Of a DNA stretch of 11,336 nucleotides, positions 8,142 to 11,336 are shown piece by piece. The notes beneath the pieces were generated by a model, which saw nothing but the letters and a program-made list of their open reading frames with translations, ran no database searches and was not told the origin of the DNA. This DNA comes from an uncultured Dyadobacter sp. (GTDB lineage Bacteria; Bacteroidota; Bacteroidia; Cytophagales; Spirosomataceae), in NCBI GenBank assembly GCA_937880795.1, contig CALGRQ010000511.1, forward strand, positions 1 to 11,336, given 5' to 3'. The stretch's first letter is position 1. Each line of letters begins with the position of its first letter. The translations under genes and the position numbers were made by a program.

Positions 8142-9129
8142 AGCGGTTGTATATGTAAATTCAGATGGAAACGGACGCGGCTATTTGGGCGCTAGCGGCT
8201 CACATACACTCGAAAAATTCATTAATGAAGTGGGGCGAGATGTGGTTGATCCGGAAAAAGGGACAAGCATTATTGACCGGCTTCGCTCTCGCACTATCGT
8301 AGCGGGTAGCCCAGCCGCCAAACAGGAAGCTCGTTCACGGGCTGATCTGCGTATTGGTGCACTTGGTTCCGGCTCCGATTATACGCCCTTTATACAACAT
8401 TTAGGGATTGCTTCTCTCAACCTCGGCTTTGGCGGTGAAGACAGTGGTGGCGACTATCATACCATTTATGACTCCTACGACAACTATATAAGATTTAAGG
8501 ATGGCGAATTTATCTATGGTGTAGCCTTGGCAAAAACAGCAGGCAGATCCATTTTAAGATTTGCCAATGCCGAGGTGTTGCCATTCGATTTCAACAACTT
8601 CTCGAATACCGTTCAAATGTATACCACAGAAGTAAAAAAGGAACTAGAGGCAAGTAGAAGCAAAGCCGAAGAGCATAACAAATGGATAACAGAAAGCAGA
8701 TATGATGCGGTGGCCGATCCAAAAAAACTTTATATAAAACCAGTTTCGGCACCCGTTGCGCCCTATATGAACTTTGCTCCCTTGGAAAACGCGCTGGCTG
8801 CTCTTGAAAAAAGCGCCGCTGCCTATGCAAAGGCCTCAGCAAATCTTTCTAACCTTTCAGGTAAACACCTAAGCCAGTTGAATGAAATCCTATATAAAAC
8901 GGAGCGGAGCCTTATTCACTCCGATGGTCTGCCTCGCAGACCCTGGTACAAGCATCAGATCTATGCTCCGGGATTCTATACAGGCTATGGAGTCAAAACC
9001 CTTCCCATGATACGGGAAGCCATTGAACAGCGAAACTGGGAAGAAGCAGAACAAGGAATTACCCGAGTAAGCGAAAACCTTAAAAAATTCAGCTTGCAGA
9101 TTGACAAAGCCACTGAATTGCTAAAATAA
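8140..9129 (+). pseudogene. M28 peptidase fragment 3: last zinc ligands and dimerisation domain
   Basis: The frame resumes with KAVVYVNSDGNGRGYLGASG, whose Asp (codon at 8164) matches GCPII D453. Further on, GGDYHTIYDSYDNY carries the His (codon at 8458) matching H553. The C-terminal about 150 residues match the TFR-like dimerisation domain, including GLPRRPWYKHQIYAPG, close to the GLPDRPFYRHVIYAP region of human GCPII. There is no ATG near the resumption point; the first usable start codon would be the TTG at 8185, after the D453 equivalent. The stop at 9127-9129 is followed by a terminator. Confidence 0.8.
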
Positions 9130-9163
9130 AACCAAACCTTATACCCAGTCTATCTGACTGACT

Positions 9164-9205
9164 CCCCCCAACATTCGCCTTAACAGGCGTGCTGGGGGAT
9201 TTTTT
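9164..9205 (+). terminator. Intrinsic terminator of the M28 peptidase gene
   Basis: CCCCCA pairs with TGGGGG and CGCCT with AGGCG around a TAAC loop, with short internal mismatches. Six T follow (9200-9205). It lies 35 bases after the peptidase stop codon and reads only on the plus strand. Confidence 0.88.
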
Positions 9206-9244
9206 GTCCCCAAATATGCAGGACACCTCTGTTTCTAAACCAAA

Positions 9245-9396
9245 ATTTTCGAAGTCCTCACCCTTCATCAGATTACCTATATATCAATGCGTTACATCAA
9301 CAAAAATCATCTATTACCAGTTTATTCCATCGACCATTTGTAAAATATTTTAAAAATTTTCCGTCTAAAACGAGACCTAACGCCATTTTCGAAGTC
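9245..9396. repeat. 12-bp direct repeat ATTTTCGAAGTC, two copies
   Basis: The exact 12-mer ATTTTCGAAGTC occurs at 9245-9256 and again at 9385-9396, 140 bases apart start to start, in the same orientation. Both copies contain the palindromic core TTCGAA. I noticed no further copy elsewhere in the window. They could be paired operator sites, or chance in AT-rich sequence. Confidence 0.4.
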
Positions 9397-9511
9397 TACA
9401 TAACATACAAAATGCTTTCGCACACGAATACACACATTATTACTTTTAAGTAACACTTCATCATCAAGCTGAATTTATAAGCACACTTATATCATCAGCA
9501 CACTACTATGC

Positions 9512-9552
9512 AAACCTGCTTGAACGGCTCACCCCAATCAGGCAGGTTTTTT
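9512..9552 (+). terminator. Orphan intrinsic terminator in the spacer
   Basis: AACCTGCTTGA (9513-9523) pairs over 11 bases, including one T-G pair, with TCAGGCAGGTT (9538-9548). Six T (9547-9552) follow the G-rich arm, giving a textbook plus-strand terminator with a 14-base loop. No coding sequence lies between it and the previous terminator at 9205, so it must end either a non-coding RNA, an attenuated leader, or a transcript whose gene has been lost. Confidence 0.7.
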
Positions 9553-9596
9553 AGTATAATCATCCGTTCATCCAGTAACATCTACCATTCATGTAC

Positions 9597-9634
9597 TTTG
9601 TTATACATAGTACCTAGTATAGCATATATATTTG
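9597..9634 (+). promoter_or_regulatory. Bacteroidetes-type promoter candidate for the small secreted protein
   Basis: TATATTTG at 9627-9634 matches the Bacteroidetes -7 consensus TAnnTTTG exactly and lies about 49 bases before the ATG at 9683. A TTTG at 9597-9600 could act as the -33 element, but the 26-base spacing is longer than usual, so only the -7 box is well supported. It predicts a leader of about 40 bases. Confidence 0.45.
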
Positions 9635-9682
9635 TCATGTTCTTCAAGCAGAACAACACACAAATCTTAAATCTATATAGCC

Positions 9683-10063
9683 ATGAAAACTTCCATTAAA
9701 TCTCTGATTTGCGCCTTCTTTTTAAGCACAGCCATCATCTTCCAGGCATCGGCAGATGATAAGGATTCTAAAAAAGTAACTGCATTCGGTACAGGTATAT
9801 ATATGACCTCAGCCGGAAAACTTCACGTGAGCATTGACAAGTTTAACACCAAGGCAACCGTCATTCAGGTTGAAAACGAAAAAGGAGAGATTTTTTATAG
9901 AGAAGTAACAGGAAAGCATGTTACCAAATTGAGAAGATCGCTAGACGTTAGCACACTTCCCAATGGTAGTTACACCCTTAATGTCATGAGTGATGGACAA
10001 AAACAATCCAGAAAACTGGAATTACTAGAAAAACCCTCACAACGTCTCATTTCATTTAGATAA
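9683..10063 (+). CDS. Small secreted beta-sandwich protein (DUF3244/T9SS-CTD-like fold)
   Basis: This 126-residue protein has a clear Sec signal peptide (residues 1-24, ending ASA before D25), leaving about 102 mature residues. The mature part alternates short beta-strand segments: KLHVSIDK, ATVIQVENEKGEIFYREV, then LDVSTLPNGSYTLNVMSDGQ (residues 87-106) and a charged tail. The LPNGSYTLNV stretch resembles the repeat seen in type IX secretion C-terminal domains and DUF3244-type small proteins. Here it makes up most of the protein rather than a tag on a larger one, and the typical final KxxI/V-type ending is not evident. I infer a single Ig-like beta-sandwich in the periplasm or on the surface; no enzymatic residues are visible and no function is claimed. 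It is monocistronic, with a promoter-like box upstream and a strong terminator downstream. Confidence 0.8.
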   Translation: MKTSIKSLICAFFLSTAIIFQASADDKDSKKVTAFGTGIYMTSAGKLHVSIDKFNTKATVIQVENEKGEIFYREVTGKHVTKLRRSLDVSTLPNGSYTLNVMSDGQKQSRKLELLEKPSQRLISFR

Positions 10064-10086
10064 GAGGTTATATACCTCCTATATGT

Positions 10087-10128
10087 AAAAGAGGATGACC
10101 CGCTTCACAGCCAGTCATCCTCTTTTTT
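10087..10128. terminator. Bidirectional terminator between convergent genes
   Basis: AAAAGAGGATGAC (10087-10099) pairs perfectly over 13 bases with GTCATCCTCTTTT (10114-10126), with a 14-base loop. The plus strand ends in TTTTTT and the minus strand in TTTT after the stem. It sits 23 bases after the stop of the small secreted protein and 14 bases after the stop of leuS, so it can serve both. Confidence 0.85.
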
Positions 10129-10142
10129 ATAATTCATTGTGA

Positions 10143-11336
10143 TTACAACACCACGTTTACAATGCGCTTTGGCACCACAATTACCTTTTTCGGTGTCTTA
10201 CCTTCCATCCATTTTTGAACCGTTTCATTCGCCAATACCTCTTTCTCAATTTCAGAAGCTGGTGTATCCAATGCAAAAGGCAATGTAATTCTTACCTTTC
10301 CATTAATTTGAACAGGGTATTCAAACGATGCTTCAACCACATGCTTCGGATCAAACTGAGGGAATTTTGCCTTTGAAACCATCCCTTTTTCGTTACCCAA
10401 TGCATCCCAAAGTTCCTCAGAAATATGCGGGGCATAAGGAGAAAGCAAAATTACAAGCTCCTGCAAAATTTCTCTGCTGCTACATTTTTGGCTGCTTAAC
10501 TCATTTACACACACCATAAATGCACTCACCGCCGTGTTGAAAGAGAAATTCTCGATATCCTCTTCAATCTTTTTGATCGTTTTATGAAGCGTTTTAAGTT
10601 CTTCGGGTTTGGCGGGAACATCTTTCACCATCCATTGACCCAAATCATTGTAAAACAAGCGCCAGAACTTACGGATAAAACGGTGCGTACCATCTATACC
10701 GTTGGTATTCCATGGTTTAGCCTGCTCCAGTGGCCCCAGGAACATCTCATACAAACGTAATGTATCTGCACCATAGCGGGTTACGATGTCGTCAGGGTTC
10801 ACCACGTTAAACTTAGACTTGGACATTTTTTCCACTTCCCAGCCACAGTTATACTTCCCGTCTTCCAGAATAAATTCTGCATTTTCCCCGGCGATGTCAT
10901 TGCGCGTCGCCTTAAATTTAGCTACATCCAGAACGTCGTTTTCAACAATATTGACATCCACGTGTAAAGCAGTTACATCATATTGCGATTTCAGCCCTGC
11001 ACTGACAAACACAGGTTTACTATAATTGTCGCTCTTCACACGGTAAACGAAATTGCTTCGTCCCTGAATCATCCCCTGGTTGATCAGCTTTTTGAAAGGC
11101 TCCTCTTCCAGTACAAAACCGCGATCTTTCAAAAACTTATTCCAAAAACGACTGTATAGTAAGTGTCCTGTGGCATGTTCGGTACCACCTATATACAAAT
11201 CAACATCTTTCCAATATGCAATAGCCTCTTTTGAAGCAAATTCCTGCTCATTTTTCGGGTCCATGTAGCGATACCAGTACCAGCTGCTACCTGCCCAACC
11301 CGGCATGGTGCTCAACTCATAACCATTCCCTGAACC
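10143..11336 (-). CDS. leuS: Leucyl-tRNA synthetase, C-terminal part (runs off the window)
   Basis: This class I aminoacyl-tRNA synthetase charges tRNA-Leu in the cytoplasm. The window shows the last 397 residues; the frame is open to the right edge (GSGNGYELSTMPGWAG at the start), so the 5' part with the HIGH motif lies outside. Visible landmarks are TMPGWAGSSWYWYRYMDP, the catalytic-domain segment DLYIGGTEHATGHLLY, the KMSKS loop (VEKMSKSKFN, bases 10815-10829), the following NPDDIVTRYGADTLRLYEMFLGP, and the anticodon-binding helical domain with LLSPYAPHISEELW. The protein ends in the usual small C-terminal domain (VQINGKVR and on to VPKRIVNVVL). A TTG at 11313-11315 could look like a start but lies inside the conserved catalytic region. 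A shared bidirectional terminator follows the stop. Confidence 0.97.
   Translation of the reverse strand, partial: GSGNGYELSTMPGWAGSSWYWYRYMDPKNEQEFASKEAIAYWKDVDLYIGGTEHATGHLLYSRFWNKFLKDRGFVLEEEPFKKLINQGMIQGRSNFVYRVKSDNYSKPVFVSAGLKSQYDVTALHVDVNIVENDVLDVAKFKATRNDIAGENAEFILEDGKYNCGWEVEKMSKSKFNVVNPDDIVTRYGADTLRLYEMFLGPLEQAKPWNTNGIDGTHRFIRKFWRLFYNDLGQWMVKDVPAKPEELKTLHKTIKKIEEDIENFSFNTAVSAFMVCVNELSSQKCSSREILQELVILLSPYAPHISEELWDALGNEKGMVSKAKFPQFDPKHVVEASFEYPVQINGKVRITLPFALDTPASEIEKEVLANETVQKWMEGKTPKKVIVVPKRIVNVVL

Larger units (their letters stand above)
6923..9129 (+). pseudogene. M28 peptidase, glutamate carboxypeptidase II-like, split by two frameshifts
   Basis: Three consecutive pieces in three frames together make one exported zinc peptidase of the M28B group (PSMA/GCPII-like): signal peptide, PA domain inserted in the protease domain, M28 catalytic core and a C-terminal TFR-like dimerisation domain. 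The first break is at about 7760-7763, where frame 1 stops making sense after PVLPISYA and frame 3 starts with MPLLKAIGG. The second is at about 8139-8142, after STEWVE, where KAVVYVNSDGNGRG resumes in another frame. Compared with the family as I recall it, about 3 and about 8 residues are missing, consistent with deletions of roughly 11 and 26 bases. Restoring them gives about 747 residues, near the 750 of human GCPII. All expected zinc and catalytic residues survive, so the break is recent or is a sequence error. It has its own terminator. Confidence 0.85.
9206..9682. other. Gene-poor spacer with orphan terminator, direct repeat and promoter-like site
   Basis: These 477 AT-rich bases hold no convincing coding sequence. 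They contain a 12-base direct repeat (9245-9256 and 9385-9396), an intrinsic terminator with no gene in front of it (9512-9552) and a -7-like box at 9627-9634. Bases 9455-9552 could be a short non-coding transcript, but this is a hypothesis only. Sequence between 9257 and 9384 shows nothing recognisable. Confidence 0.45.

Noticed and set aside
7755..8165. Programmed ribosomal frameshifting in the M28 gene
   Set aside because: Neither junction has a slippery heptamer with a following structure, and conserved residues are missing at both, which points to deletions rather than recoding.
9508..9699. 63-residue open frame starting at ATG 9508
   Set aside because: It runs straight through the orphan terminator hairpin and the promoter-like box, overlaps the start of the secreted protein, and has no signal peptide or recognisable motif.
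11313..11315. TTG as the start of a short leucyl-tRNA synthetase
   Set aside because: The frame stays open and conserved to the window edge, so the gene simply continues outside.
1..11336. CRISPR arrays, insertion sequences, prophage genes, tRNA or rRNA
   Set aside because: No regularly spaced repeats, transposase or integrase motifs, phage genes, cloverleaf-like sequences or rRNA segments were seen on either strand.

Overview
The window looks like an ordinary stretch of a Bacteroidota chromosome, probably from the Chitinophagales/Sphingobacteria side. Start codons lack a Shine-Dalgarno sequence. One promoter-like site matches the Bacteroidetes -7 consensus TAnnTTTG. Nearly every gene carries an export signal (Sec, lipoprotein-like or Tat), and the content (outer-membrane beta-barrel, M16 pair, M28 peptidase, exported TIM-barrel epimerases) is typical of that phylum. 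This assignment is an inference from gene style, not a database match. There is no sign of phage, insertion sequence, CRISPR or plasmid functions.

Layout from left to right. A minus-strand gene (73-1701) encodes an outer-membrane beta-barrel protein with a cysteine-rich C-terminal half, and its terminator lies at 16-57. A divergent 300-base spacer follows. A two-gene plus-strand operon (2003-4760) then encodes a catalytic M16 zinc peptidase and a partner that has lost the zinc site but kept the R/Y substrate-binding pair, closed by a terminator at 4789-4826. Two exported sugar-phosphate isomerase/epimerase-like TIM barrels come next. The first (4920-5771) has a lipoprotein-like signal and the second (5874-6764) a Tat signal; a perfect 16-bp hairpin separates them. 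A glutamate-carboxypeptidase-II-like M28 peptidase (6923-9129) follows, split over three reading frames by two small out-of-frame lesions, with its terminator at 9164-9205. A 477-base gene-poor spacer holds an orphan intrinsic terminator (9512-9552), a 12-bp direct repeat and a promoter-like site. Then come a small secreted protein (9683-10063), a bidirectional terminator, and the 3' part of leuS on the minus strand, which runs off the right edge.

Functionally, the middle of the window is an envelope and periplasm hydrolysis set: peptide breakdown (M16 pair, M28) plus exported sugar-modifying enzymes. Nothing shows that these form one pathway, because terminators separate most of them. I found no convincing new multi-gene system. 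The points most worth a second look are the broken M28 gene, the pair of TIM-barrel paralogues with different export routes, the barrel/cysteine-rich fusion, and the terminator that has no coding sequence in front of it.
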